Shown here in pieces: positions 8,711 to 15,513 of a stretch of DNA of 35,034 nt (positions are counted from its first letter, which is position 1; each line of letters begins with the position of its first letter). The DNA comes from CAZBYL01 sp964496275 (GTDB lineage: Bacteria; Synergistota; Synergistia; Synergistales; Synergistaceae). The notes under the pieces were generated by a model. The model had not been told where the DNA came from. It saw nothing but the letters and a program-made list of their open reading frames with translations, and made no database searches. Where the stretch lies: assembly GCA_964496275.1 (NCBI GenBank), contig CAZBYL010000022.1:1-35034 (forward strand). The letters run 5' to 3'. The position numbers and the translations under genes are program-made.

Positions 8711-8765
8711 GGGCTTCCCGCCGCAAAATTTTGCAGCGTTTGTGCAAAATAACCGAGGGAAGCCC
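8711..8765 (-). promoter_or_regulatory. Intercistronic hairpin between acnX2 small and larA
   Basis: GGGCTTCCC at 8711-8719 is complementary to GGGAAGCCC at 8757-8765, and the loop itself contains the self-complementary GCAAAATTTTGC. On the minus strand it is followed by TATATATTTT, not a clean T run. It could be a partial terminator or an RNA-processing and stability element separating acnX2 from larA expression. Confidence 0.6.
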
Positions 8766-8777
8766 AATTTTTGTTAT

Positions 8778-9191
8778 TTAGTCTCTTTCGACAGTGATGA
8801 TTCCGTCATCGGCGTTTACCGTTACCTTGTCTCCGTCTTTTACGTAGGTGTAGAAATCTTCGTCTACGTTATATACGGAAGGTATTTCCATTACCAAAAG
8901 CGCCGATACGAATACGGGGTCGGGATTGTGAAGCACGACGGCAACAGGAGCCTTGTTCTTCATGGCAATCTTGAAAAGTCCGTCCATCTGGACTACGGAG
9001 CTGCCTTTTCCCGCGTGTGCAACAAGCACAGTGTCAGCCATTGAGCGTCCTTCGAGGACGTGTTTCTGTTCAACGACTACGCCCGTTTCCGGCTCGATAA
9101 GGTAGAAGCATATCGCTTCGTCGCTGACTAATGCGGGGCCTGTCGCGCAGCCGGCCGCTATATGTTCGCATTTAAAGGTCTTTGTGCTCAT
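8778..9191 (-). CDS. Aconitase X small (swivel-domain) subunit, copy 2
   Basis: A 137-residue DUF126-type swivel subunit. It aligns along its whole length with copy 1: FKCEHIAAGCATGPALVSDEA near the start, VLVAHAGKGSSVVQMDG in the middle with the conserved GKGSS, and DGDKVTVNADDGIITV at the end. Its ATG (9189-9191) overlaps the TGA of the large subunit as ATGA (9188-9191). That tight coupling is evidence that the large-subunit frame really is translated to 9188, past the internal TGA at 9347-9349. It should form the lid over the catalytic subunit's active site. Confidence 0.9.
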   Translation of the reverse strand: MSTKTFKCEHIAAGCATGPALVSDEAICFYLIEPETGVVVEQKHVLEGRSMADTVLVAHAGKGSSVVQMDGLFKIAMKNKAPVAVVLHNPDPVFVSALLVMEIPSVYNVDEDFYTYVKDGDKVTVNADDGIITVERD

Positions 9192-10405
9192 ATTCTTACC
9201 TCCCCGATGAGTGCCGCTTCTATTGCCTGTTCAAGTGGGCGAATCTTAAAGCCTATGTTGCGGATTTCATTGTAGTATGCACACTTCGGAGAATCTGTTA
9301 CGGCGTTCTTGCCGTAGTATGGCCACCAACAAGGCGGCACGTCGATTCAGGTGTCTGAGACGATATGTCCGCCCGCGCGGTTGATATCGTCAAGGAAGCC
9401 CATTCTTGCGGCAAGTTCTTTTGTAAGGGAGCTTGTGAGAACCCAAACGTCCACCGCGAACTTCTTGCCTTTGCAGATTCTGGCGATATCGCCGACCTGA
9501 CGGATTGAGATGTGGGGGCAGCCGAACATTGCGAAATCAATCTTTCCGGGCTTGCCGCAGATTCTTTCGCGAACCATGTCGAGATCCTTCTGCTCGATGA
9601 CGACCTTTTTCTTGGGTTCTTTGCCGCCAAACGCGGTCTTAAGGTCGGGAGCTTCCGGCGTTATGCCTACTATGTGGTAGAGTCCCACTGCACCCGATGT
9701 ATTGAGCTGGGCGCCGAAGTTCATAAAGCCTTCGGGGGTTGCTCTCTCGTCGATGCCTACAAATGCGGGAACTTCGGGGCCTTTGTAGATGAGTGGATAG
9801 CACCAGCCGAGAAGCTGGTAATCAAAGTCGTCCTTTATCTTTGCCTTCACTTCGACAAGAATTTCCGCTTTTCTGTTCTCGTCAAGGAGAAATCCGTACT
9901 CGGGCACGAGTCCCGTGATAGCGGCGCAAAGAGCGCTCTGTGAGGATTCTCTGTTTGTGCGCGCGCCTATTACCGAGTTGACATAGGGCGTTGCGCTGGA
10001 TTCCGAAAATCCGATTACTTCTCCGTATGCGGGCACGTTCTGCTGAAGGTACGGCGTGCAGTTGAACGTAAGAGCCGCGCCTATCTTGCGGTAGGCTTCG
10101 TTTGTCTTTGTAACGATATCGACGCCTTCCTTGGGAACCTCTGCCAGATGCCTGTTCAGATAGCTCACGTCAATGCTGGGGTTGACAGTCGGTGCGATTT
10201 TGCACTTTCCGCCCATATTGACTAATTTCTCCACGAACCAAAGGTCCGCATCCTGTGCGCTGAGAGCGACGTGCGCCCTTGTAATCGGAACCATACGCTT
10301 TGCTCCGAAAACTCTGCCCAATCCTTCCTGAATCATCATGGAATAGGCGACAGCTTCTCCCTGCTCACCTCTGAGCATTCCGAGCTGTTCTTTCGTTAAC
10401 TCCAT
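9188..10405 (-). CDS. Aconitase X catalytic subunit, copy 2, with in-frame TGA (possible selenoprotein)
   Basis: A 405-codon frame matching copy 1 from end to end: LRGEQGEAVAYSMMIQ, APTVNPSIDV, FNCTPYLQQNVP (Cys116), GFSESSATPYVNSVIGA and FGCPHIS (Cys296). Codon 353 is TGA (9347-9349). The surrounding residues are SDT-(TGA)-IDVPPCW, where copy 1 has ADT-Cys-IDEPCW, so the TGA replaces a conserved Cys that is probably an Fe-S ligand. After the TGA, 52 codons stay open and conserved (VTDSPKCAYYNEIR) up to a TGA at 9188 that overlaps the next start. A 17-nt hairpin begins 8 nt after the TGA. Reading as selenocysteine fits all of this; the alternatives are a recent nonsense mutation or a sequencing error. 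The ATG at 10405 is preceded by GTGAGGGG. An automatic caller would truncate the protein to 352 residues. Confidence 0.85.
9322..9338 (-). promoter_or_regulatory. Candidate SECIS-like hairpin after the in-frame TGA
   Basis: On the minus strand, 8 nt after the TGA, GCCGCC and GGUGGC form a six-pair stem (one G-U pair) closed by the loop UUGUU, 17 nt in all. Bacterial SECIS hairpins lie inside the coding region just downstream of the UGA and are of similar size. The loop has a G at its third position rather than among the first two, so the match to known bacterial SECIS loops is imperfect. Confidence 0.4.
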
Positions 10406-10462
10406 TGCGACCCCTCACCTTCTTATATGTAAAGCTGCTGTTTTTTGTGATATCGAGAAATA

Positions 10463-10475
10463 ATACAAGTTGTAT
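10463..10475. promoter_or_regulatory. Candidate GntR-type operator in the acnX2 leader
   Basis: ATACAA-G-TTGTAT is a perfect 6-1-6 palindrome between the predicted start of transcription (about 10532) and the acnX2 ATG. FCD-type GntR regulators commonly bind short palindromes built on TTGT/ACAA, and one is encoded in this cluster at 13140-13829. The pairing of protein and site is inferred. Confidence 0.45.
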
Positions 10476-10538
10476 AATGAATAAACGTTCAAAAAAATTG
10501 CCTTATTCAAGGCCACTAAATTACGTATCATTGCGTAG

Positions 10539-10567
10539 ATATTAGTGTGTATTTTAAAAATTGTCAA
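10539..10567 (-). promoter_or_regulatory. Sigma-70-type promoter for acnX2-larA-acnX1-dctPQM
   Basis: On the minus strand TTGACA (10562-10567) and TAATAT (10539-10544) are separated by exactly 17 bases. This is the best promoter match in the cluster and lies after the dctM2 terminator, so acnX2 and the genes downstream can be transcribed apart from dctQ2-dctM2. The leader would be about 125 bases and contains the ATACAAGTTGTAT palindrome. Confidence 0.75.
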
Positions 10568-10614
10568 TCATTAAAATCTTGAGCTCTAATTGATGTTTTT
10601 GTTCTGATGTTTAA

Positions 10615-10659
10615 AAAATGTGCGTAAAACTTTTTTTAATTATGTCTTACGCACATTTT
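10615..10659 (-). terminator. Terminator after dctM2
   Basis: The arms AAAATGTGCGTAA (10615-10627) and TTACGCACATTTT (10647-10659) are perfect 13-base complements around a 19-base AT-rich loop. On the minus strand the second arm runs into TTTTTT. It sits 35 bases past the dctM2 stop. The long loop is unusual for a terminator. Confidence 0.7.
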
Positions 10660-10693
10660 CGCTAAAAAAATGTTGTTAAATATTTTTTTATTT

Positions 10694-11974
10694 TTACTGT
10701 ATTGCGTGGAGCAGACCGAGGGAGACAGACGGGAAATATGTGAACAGAAGCAGGCAGGCTATCATTGCGAGCAGCGGCAGAACAATTGCGCGCGAAATAT
10801 TTTCAATACTCTCACCCGATATTGCGGATGCGACAAATAGGTTGATGCCGTACGGGGGAGTGATGAATCCGCATGCGAGGTTGACTGTCATGATAAGTCC
10901 GAAGTGTATGGGGTCAACTCCGACTGCCGTGACTATCGGGAGCAGTATCGGCGTGAGAATGATGACTGCTGCGATGTTGTCTACAAAACATCCGATGATG
11001 AGCAGGAACACGTTTATTATCATGAGAATCACTATCGGGTTCTGCGAAACGCTGCCGAGCCACTGAGCCATGTGGACGGGGATCTGCGCAAGTGCGAGGT
11101 AGTTCGCGAACGCCATTGAGAAACCTATCATGAATTCCGTCGCTCCGTTTATGAGACCGGAGGTGCGGAGGCATTCGTAAAGTGTTTTTCCGTCAAGTTC
11201 TTTGTATACAAATTTGCCTATGATTACTGAGTAGACGACCGCGACAACAGCCGCTTCCGTCGGTGTGAAGATACCGCCGTAAATGCCTCCGAGAATAATT
11301 ATCGGGACTATGAGAGCCCATACCGCTTCACGGAACGCTTTGCCGACTGCCTTGAGGGTGGGCGGTTCCATTGATGCCTGGTATTTGTTTTTCTTGGCTG
11401 TGTAGAAGCAGACGGCCATAAGAGCTACGCCGATGATGATTCCGGGAACGATACCGGCAATAAACATGTCGCCTATCGAACACTGGGCTACGACGCAGTA
11501 GATGACGAAGGGAATGCTGGGCGGAATGATAACGCCGATTGTTCCCGCTGCGGCCGTGATTGCGGCGGCGAAGCTTCCGTGGTACTTACGCTCCTTCATC
11601 GAAGGTATCATAAACGAGCCGATTGCGGAAACTGTTGCGGGGCCCGAGCCGGAAATGGCGGCGAAGAACATACATGCAAGGACGGTGACCATCGCCAGTC
11701 CGCCTGTTATTAATCCTACAAGGCTTTCTGCGAGGTTGACAAGTCTGCGTGAAATACCGCCGTTGCACATGAGAGCTCCCGCCAAGATGAAGAAGGGGAT
11801 TGCAAGCAGCGGGAATGAGTCGAGTCCCGTGACGGACTTCTGTGCAAGAATCATCATCGGGATATCTGTCGTTGCCCAGATGCAGATTCCTGTGGCGAGT
11901 CCGAGTGTGATACCGATAGGGATACTGAGCGCGATAGTGACTAAAAGTACGCTAAAGAGGATAACGGCTTCCAT
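10694..11974 (-). CDS. dctM: TRAP transporter large permease subunit (copy 2)
   Basis: A 426-residue DctM-type channel subunit with the same hallmarks and length as copy 1: SIPIGITLGLATGI, PFFILAGALM, SGSGPATVSAIG, GIYGGIFTPTEAA and CGFITPPYGINLFV. Differences from copy 1 cluster in a few segments, such as the loop near residues 195-215 and the ALAQIPVHMAQWLGS region. The ATG at 11974 is 3 bases after the dctQ2 stop, with GGAGGTCC (11983-11990) inside the end of dctQ2. No DctP gene accompanies this pair, so it may use the DctP encoded at 4526-5518 or one elsewhere. Confidence 0.96.
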   Translation of the reverse strand: MEAVILFSVLLVTIALSIPIGITLGLATGICIWATTDIPMMILAQKSVTGLDSFPLLAIPFFILAGALMCNGGISRRLVNLAESLVGLITGGLAMVTVLACMFFAAISGSGPATVSAIGSFMIPSMKERKYHGSFAAAITAAAGTIGVIIPPSIPFVIYCVVAQCSIGDMFIAGIVPGIIIGVALMAVCFYTAKKNKYQASMEPPTLKAVGKAFREAVWALIVPIIILGGIYGGIFTPTEAAVVAVVYSVIIGKFVYKELDGKTLYECLRTSGLINGATEFMIGFSMAFANYLALAQIPVHMAQWLGSVSQNPIVILMIINVFLLIIGCFVDNIAAVIILTPILLPIVTAVGVDPIHFGLIMTVNLACGFITPPYGINLFVASAISGESIENISRAIVLPLLAMIACLLLFTYFPSVSLGLLHAIQ

Positions 11975-11977
11975 AAT

Positions 11978-12487
11978 TTATAGGACCTCCTCCGTATATG
12001 TGGGTTTCTGAGACGGGTCGTATTCGCCTGAGATTATTTTCTTAATTTCGACTATAAGACGTATGGACATCAGTCCGCATCCGACGGGCACAGACGCATA
12101 TGCCCAAGACATCGGTATTTCCATTGCTGCGGAATTTTGCCCTGTCTCGGTGAGGAAGAGAATTAGCTGTGTTCCGTAGTATGTCATGACGACGCTGAAT
12201 ATAAACCAAATGAAAAGCACGAGGATTTCAAACGACTTGCGATTCTTGCCCTTTACCATGTCTGCGAACATTTCAACGCGGAAGTGGCTGCGCTCTTTTA
12301 CCGCGTAGCTGGCTCCGATCCAAGAGAGCCACAGGAATATGAAACGGGCGAGTTCCTCGCTCCAAGACAGAGAATTATTGAACAGATAGCGCATGCACAC
12401 CTGGATAAAGACAAGGATTGTCATTATTGCCATTGTCCAGACTACGAAGTATTCCTCAAAATTGTCGAGGAATTTTTTTACGGTCAT
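11978..12487 (-). CDS. dctQ: TRAP transporter small permease subunit (copy 2)
   Basis: A 169-residue DctQ-type subunit, closely similar to copy 1 (TVKKFLDNFEEYFVVWTMAIM near the start, LSWSEELARFIFLWLSWIG near 40-58, EIPMSWAYASVPVGCGLM near 120). It has four membrane helices. The ATG at 12485-12487 is chosen because GGGGAGA lies just upstream and it matches the paralogue's N-terminus; longer readings add an unrelated tail. About 30 bases upstream is a GC-rich hairpin (GCGGCG/CGCCGC at 12517-12535) of unknown role. It forms a unit with dctM2. Confidence 0.93.
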   Translation of the reverse strand: MTVKKFLDNFEEYFVVWTMAIMTILVFIQVCMRYLFNNSLSWSEELARFIFLWLSWIGASYAVKERSHFRVEMFADMVKGKNRKSFEILVLFIWFIFSVVMTYYGTQLILFLTETGQNSAAMEIPMSWAYASVPVGCGLMSIRLIVEIKKIISGEYDPSQKPTYTEEVL

Positions 12488-12664
12488 AGCGATCTCCCCT
12501 TTTTTGTTCTTAGGCTGCGGCGCAAGCAACGCCGCAAAAACAGCCGCATGCAGCAAAGTGAGTACAGTAACGTGATTGCTGCGTAGAAGCATTTCTGAAT
12601 GAGTAATGCGAAAGGTTCAGTTCTGTTTGTGAATTGATTGGGGTGACTGTGCTTTGTGCCGGAA

Positions 12665-12988
12665 CTATTTCCGGCTTACGACCAACATTGTCAAAGAGTG
12701 TTCTTTGTCTGAAGGTTTTTGGATTGAGTAGGAAATGAATGAACGGGTGCTGTCGCTGTCCGCTGCATCACAGCAGGCCGGAACGGGTGTTCCGAATGCC
12801 TTGACGCTGTCCTCTGTGTAGCGGGCACGCGCTGATGCAAGAGGCTGAGATGCCGTTGCGGAAGCCAGAAGCATAGACGTGCGGCTCTCGCCGTAAGCTG
12901 CGCCGGCGGTGGATGTTATAGCATAGGGTAAAAATACAATCTGTATAATGAAAAAGAGTAAAATAACAGACCATATAGTATTCTTCAT
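12665..12988 (-). CDS. Small exported or membrane-anchored protein of unknown function
   Basis: A 107-residue protein with a hydrophobic N-terminus (about residues 5-25, KNTIWSVILLFFIIQIVFLP) followed by a polar region, consistent with a signal peptide or anchor. I recognise no family. The ATG at 12986-12988 is preferred: AAAGGTGG lies 7 bases upstream, while the ATG at 12994 is too close to that site. It precedes dctQ2 where a DctP gene would be expected, but it is far too short to be a binding protein and shows none of its blocks. The C-terminal part contains a CC pair (residues about 70-72). Confidence 0.55.
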   Translation of the reverse strand: MKNTIWSVILLFFIIQIVFLPYAITSTAGAAYGESRTSMLLASATASQPLASARARYTEDSVKAFGTPVPACCDAADSDSTRSFISYSIQKPSDKEHSLTMLVVSRK

Positions 12989-13079
12989 TTGCATCCACCT
13001 TTCCGACTAAGTTCTAAGAATTCTAAATCTTATGATAAAGTAAACATTTAAAGCGGTGGGTTCAATGTTACAAATACTT

Positions 13080-13108
13080 AATATAAAATACGCATATTTG
13101 CCTAGCAA
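13080..13108 (-). promoter_or_regulatory. Possible promoter for the small protein and dctQ2-dctM2
   Basis: On the minus strand TTGCTA (13103-13108) and TATATT (13080-13085) are 17 bases apart, in the gap between the regulator stop and the small-protein start. Each hexamer departs from consensus (two mismatches and one mismatch). Confidence 0.4.
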
Positions 13109-13139
13109 AATATCGATGTGCGTGGCAATCACTGTATCA

Positions 13140-13829
13140 CTAGTTTGATGTGTATATGCCTATGTAGTCGTTGTTGCACAGAATATGATTTTCAATTGCC
13201 TTTTTCAGTGATTCCGAGTCATGATTTTCAAACGCGGAGATGATGTCAAGGTGCTGGTTTATTGTTTCAACATCGAACCTCTTTGTACTCCAGTGTGCAT
13301 AAATGTATCTGTCTGTCTGAAAGCGGAGTATTCTGAGAAAATTTCTGAGTCTGTCGTTCTCGCAGCTGTCGATGTATGAAAAGTGAAGCGCATCATCGGC
13401 ATTGGACAATTCATCAACGGGGACTTCTTCCCCTCTTTCCACTCTGCTTAGAAAATCGGTCCATACCTCTTTGTGCTGCGTCATTACCGACGGAAGGATA
13501 AGGAAAATGGAGGACACTGCCGCCATCGGCTCCAGAACGACTCTCAGTTCGTTTATTTCCATGAAAGTTTTTTTGTTCAGCTCCGTGACAAACGCGCCCT
13601 TACCGCCGATAATGCGAAGAAGCCCTTCCTGCTCAAGGAGTGTTATCGCCTCACGTACCGGGGTTCTGCTCATGCCGAGCATTTCGGCAAGCCTTGGTTC
13701 GCTAAGCGGTTCACCTTGGTCAAATTTGTTGTGCAGGATCATCGTGCGGATCTCATTTGCAGCTTTATCAGCAAGCCTTATGACGTTTCTGTTTTTCCCG
13801 ATGTTGGCTAAGTGGTCTTCTCCTTGCAC
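13140..13829 (-). CDS. GntR-family regulator, FadR/FCD subfamily
   Basis: A 229-residue transcription regulator. The winged-helix DNA-binding domain covers about residues 15-80, with the recognition segment RLAEMLGMSRTPVREAITLL (48-67), the classic GntR signature. The C-terminal FCD effector domain (about 95-225) is helical and carries candidate metal or ligand histidines (ALHFSYID, NQHLDII, ENHI). FCD regulators usually sense a carboxylate and control its catabolic genes, which fits a position at the head of the TRAP/AcnX/LarA cluster. The start is a GTG (13827-13829) with AGGAGGGG 7 bases upstream. It is divergent from the YfcC-type carrier. Palindromes at 13879-13898 and 10463-10475 are candidate operators. 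Confidence 0.92.
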   Translation of the reverse strand: MQGEDHLANIGKNRNVIRLADKAANEIRTMILHNKFDQGEPLSEPRLAEMLGMSRTPVREAITLLEQEGLLRIIGGKGAFVTELNKKTFMEINELRVVLEPMAAVSSIFLILPSVMTQHKEVWTDFLSRVERGEEVPVDELSNADDALHFSYIDSCENDRLRNFLRILRFQTDRYIYAHWSTKRFDVETINQHLDIISAFENHDSESLKKAIENHILCNNDYIGIYTSN

Positions 13830-13878
13830 GGGATACCCCTCCTATGTTTTGTAAATCTTCTCATCGTCATTGTACACC

Positions 13879-13898
13879 ATGTAAAAAAAATTTTACAT
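13879..13898. promoter_or_regulatory. Inverted repeat in the GntR/YfcC divergent promoter region
   Basis: ATGTAAAA and TTTTACAT are perfect 8-base arms around AAAA. The element lies just upstream of a TACAAT at about 13869-13874 that may be the regulator's -10. Its position suits autoregulation by the GntR protein. The A/T-rich core means chance is not excluded. Confidence 0.4.
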
Positions 13899-13929
13899 AT
13901 CCGTTTGAAATTGTTGATAGCGAAGGCTC

Positions 13930-13958
13930 TTTGATGATTTTTTAATATCCCTTAGAAT
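13930..13958 (+). promoter_or_regulatory. YfcC-gene promoter with a TTTGAT direct-repeat site
   Basis: TTTGATGATTTTTTAAT (13930-13946) matches the direct repeat found upstream of hutH, hutU and both ABC binding genes, with one mismatch in the second half (TTTAAT). TAGAAT at 13953-13958 is a good -10. TTGATG at 13931-13936 could double as a -35 at 16-base spacing, so the element may be a promoter, a regulator site or both. Confidence 0.5.
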
Positions 13959-14021
13959 AAAATTCGCTAACCGTATCGATTGTTCAAAATATTCAATGAT
14001 TTTACGTGGAGGTGTGTTTTT

Positions 14022-15416
14022 GTGAGTGAAAAAAAGAGTTTCTTTAGGATTCCGGATACTTACGTTCTGCTTTTCTTCATCATCGTTATCGCTGTCATTG
14101 CAACATGGATTCTTCCTGCCGGTGTTTTTGACAGGGTAGCTAACGAAGCGGGAAGGATGCGTGTTGTTGCGGGGTCGTACCATAATGTGCCAAACACACC
14201 TGTCGGGGCGTTTGATATTCTTGTCGCTGTCGAAAAAGGTATGGTTGATGCGGCAAGCACTGTCTTTTTTGTCTTTCTCTCATACGCTGCTATTTGCGTA
14301 ATTATTAAGTCGGGAGCCATCAACGCCGGAGTTTCCTCAGTTCTTAGAGCTACCAGTGACAAGTACAGGATTCTCATTATCCCGATATTTGTATTTCTGT
14401 TTGCATTTGCGGGCGGATCTTACGGTATGTTCGAGGAATCGTACAGCTTCACTCCTATTTTTGTAGGTCTTGCCATCGCTCTTGGTTATGACGCTATTGT
14501 CGGTATGGCAATAGTCGCCGTAGGCGTGGGACTCGGCTACAGCGGCGCTTTTACAAACCCGTTTAACGTCGGTATCGCACAGCAGTTTGCGGAACTCACA
14601 CTCTTTTCAGGAATAGGCTACCGCGTATTCTGCTGGTTTGTGATGTGTGCCGTCAGTGTCTTGATTATTGTGGAATATGCTGTCAGGGTAAAGAAAAATC
14701 CGAAGATAAGCCTTGTTTACGGACTGGATTTCGGTTCTCTGCAAATGGATCAGGATGAGCTTGTGAATATGAAACTCACAGGCAGACACAAGCTCATTCT
14801 CCTTACTCTTGCCGTCACCCTCTGCACTATGGTTTATACAGTTCTAAAGTGGGACTGGTACCTTGACGAGCTTGCCGGACTTCTGCCCGGAATGGGTATT
14901 CTCTGCGGCATCATAGCCGGTTGGGGTCCTTCGAAAATTGCGGGCGCTATAGCCGACGGCTTCAGGGATATTGCTTACGGCGCAATGATGATCGGTATAG
15001 CCAGAGGTATTCTCGTGGTTCTTAAGCAGGGAAATATTATTGACACGGTCGTCAACGGAATGTTCCAGCCTCTTTCCGCCCTTCCGACATGGCTTGCCGC
15101 AGTCGGTATGCTCTTTGTCCAGACGATGATAAACTTCTTTATCCCGTCGGGTTCGGGTCAGGCCGCTACTACAATGCCGATTATGGCTCCTCTTGCGGAC
15201 CTTCTCGGAATCACGCGCCAGACAGCGGTTCTTGCCTTCCAGTTTGGCGACGGACTTTCAAATGTCCTTTGGCCGACAGCCTCGGCTGCTATTTTCTGCG
15301 GCATAGCAAAGATTCCTTATGCGAAGTGGATGAAGTGGTTTATTCCGAGATTTATCCTTGTGTTCTGCGTTCAGGCGCTCTTGGTTATAGGAGCTGTTAT
15401 TATAGGCTACAAATAA
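14022..15416 (+). CDS. YfcC-family membrane carrier (DcuC/PF03606 type)
   Basis: A 464-residue polytopic membrane protein with about twelve hydrophobic segments. The N-terminal IPDTYVLLFFIIVIAVIATW, the SYGMFEESYSFTPIFVGLA segment near residue 135 and the NFFIPSGSGQAATTMPIMAPL segment near 380 are hallmarks of the YfcC group of C4-dicarboxylate/basic-amino-acid-type carriers. The substrate is not predictable; members often sit next to amidohydrolases or amino-acid genes, as here. The GTG at 14022 is chosen over an upstream TTG because GGAGGTG lies 7 bases before it. It is convergent with the M20 amidohydrolase and shares its terminator. Import of an acylated amino acid or short peptide for that enzyme is a reasonable guess. 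Confidence 0.88.
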   Translation: MSEKKSFFRIPDTYVLLFFIIVIAVIATWILPAGVFDRVANEAGRMRVVAGSYHNVPNTPVGAFDILVAVEKGMVDAASTVFFVFLSYAAICVIIKSGAINAGVSSVLRATSDKYRILIIPIFVFLFAFAGGSYGMFEESYSFTPIFVGLAIALGYDAIVGMAIVAVGVGLGYSGAFTNPFNVGIAQQFAELTLFSGIGYRVFCWFVMCAVSVLIIVEYAVRVKKNPKISLVYGLDFGSLQMDQDELVNMKLTGRHKLILLTLAVTLCTMVYTVLKWDWYLDELAGLLPGMGILCGIIAGWGPSKIAGAIADGFRDIAYGAMMIGIARGILVVLKQGNIIDTVVNGMFQPLSALPTWLAAVGMLFVQTMINFFIPSGSGQAATTMPIMAPLADLLGITRQTAVLAFQFGDGLSNVLWPTASAAIFCGIAKIPYAKWMKWFIPRFILVFCVQALLVIGAVIIGYK

Positions 15417-15435
15417 ACGAGCGTAAATTTAATAT

Positions 15436-15481
15436 AAAAATGACCGAGCCGGAATTTATAATTTCCGGCTCGGTCATTTTT
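15436..15481. terminator. Bidirectional terminator between the YfcC and M20 genes
   Basis: A near-perfect stem of about 19 pairs (core TGACCGAGCCGG with CCGGCTCGGTCA) with A-rich and T-rich flanks on both sides. It is placed between two convergent genes, so it can stop transcription both ways. Confidence 0.92.
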
Positions 15482-15513
15482 ATGAGCATGTTTTAAAACG
15501 GTTGCTGCGTAAC

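Noticed and set aside
9347..10405. A 352-residue AcnX ending at the internal TGA, or a simple pseudogene
   Set aside because: The frame beyond the TGA is conserved to the end of the family alignment and couples to the next start by an ATGA overlap, so truncation is not the best reading. A recent nonsense mutation remains a stated alternative.
12665..12988. Small protein as a truncated DctP
   Set aside because: It has none of the DctP blocks and its length is about a third of the family's; only the N-terminal hydrophobic segment is shared.
13980..14021. Upstream TTG start for the YfcC carrier
   Set aside because: It has no ribosome site and adds 14 residues before a GTG that has GGAGGTG at good spacing.
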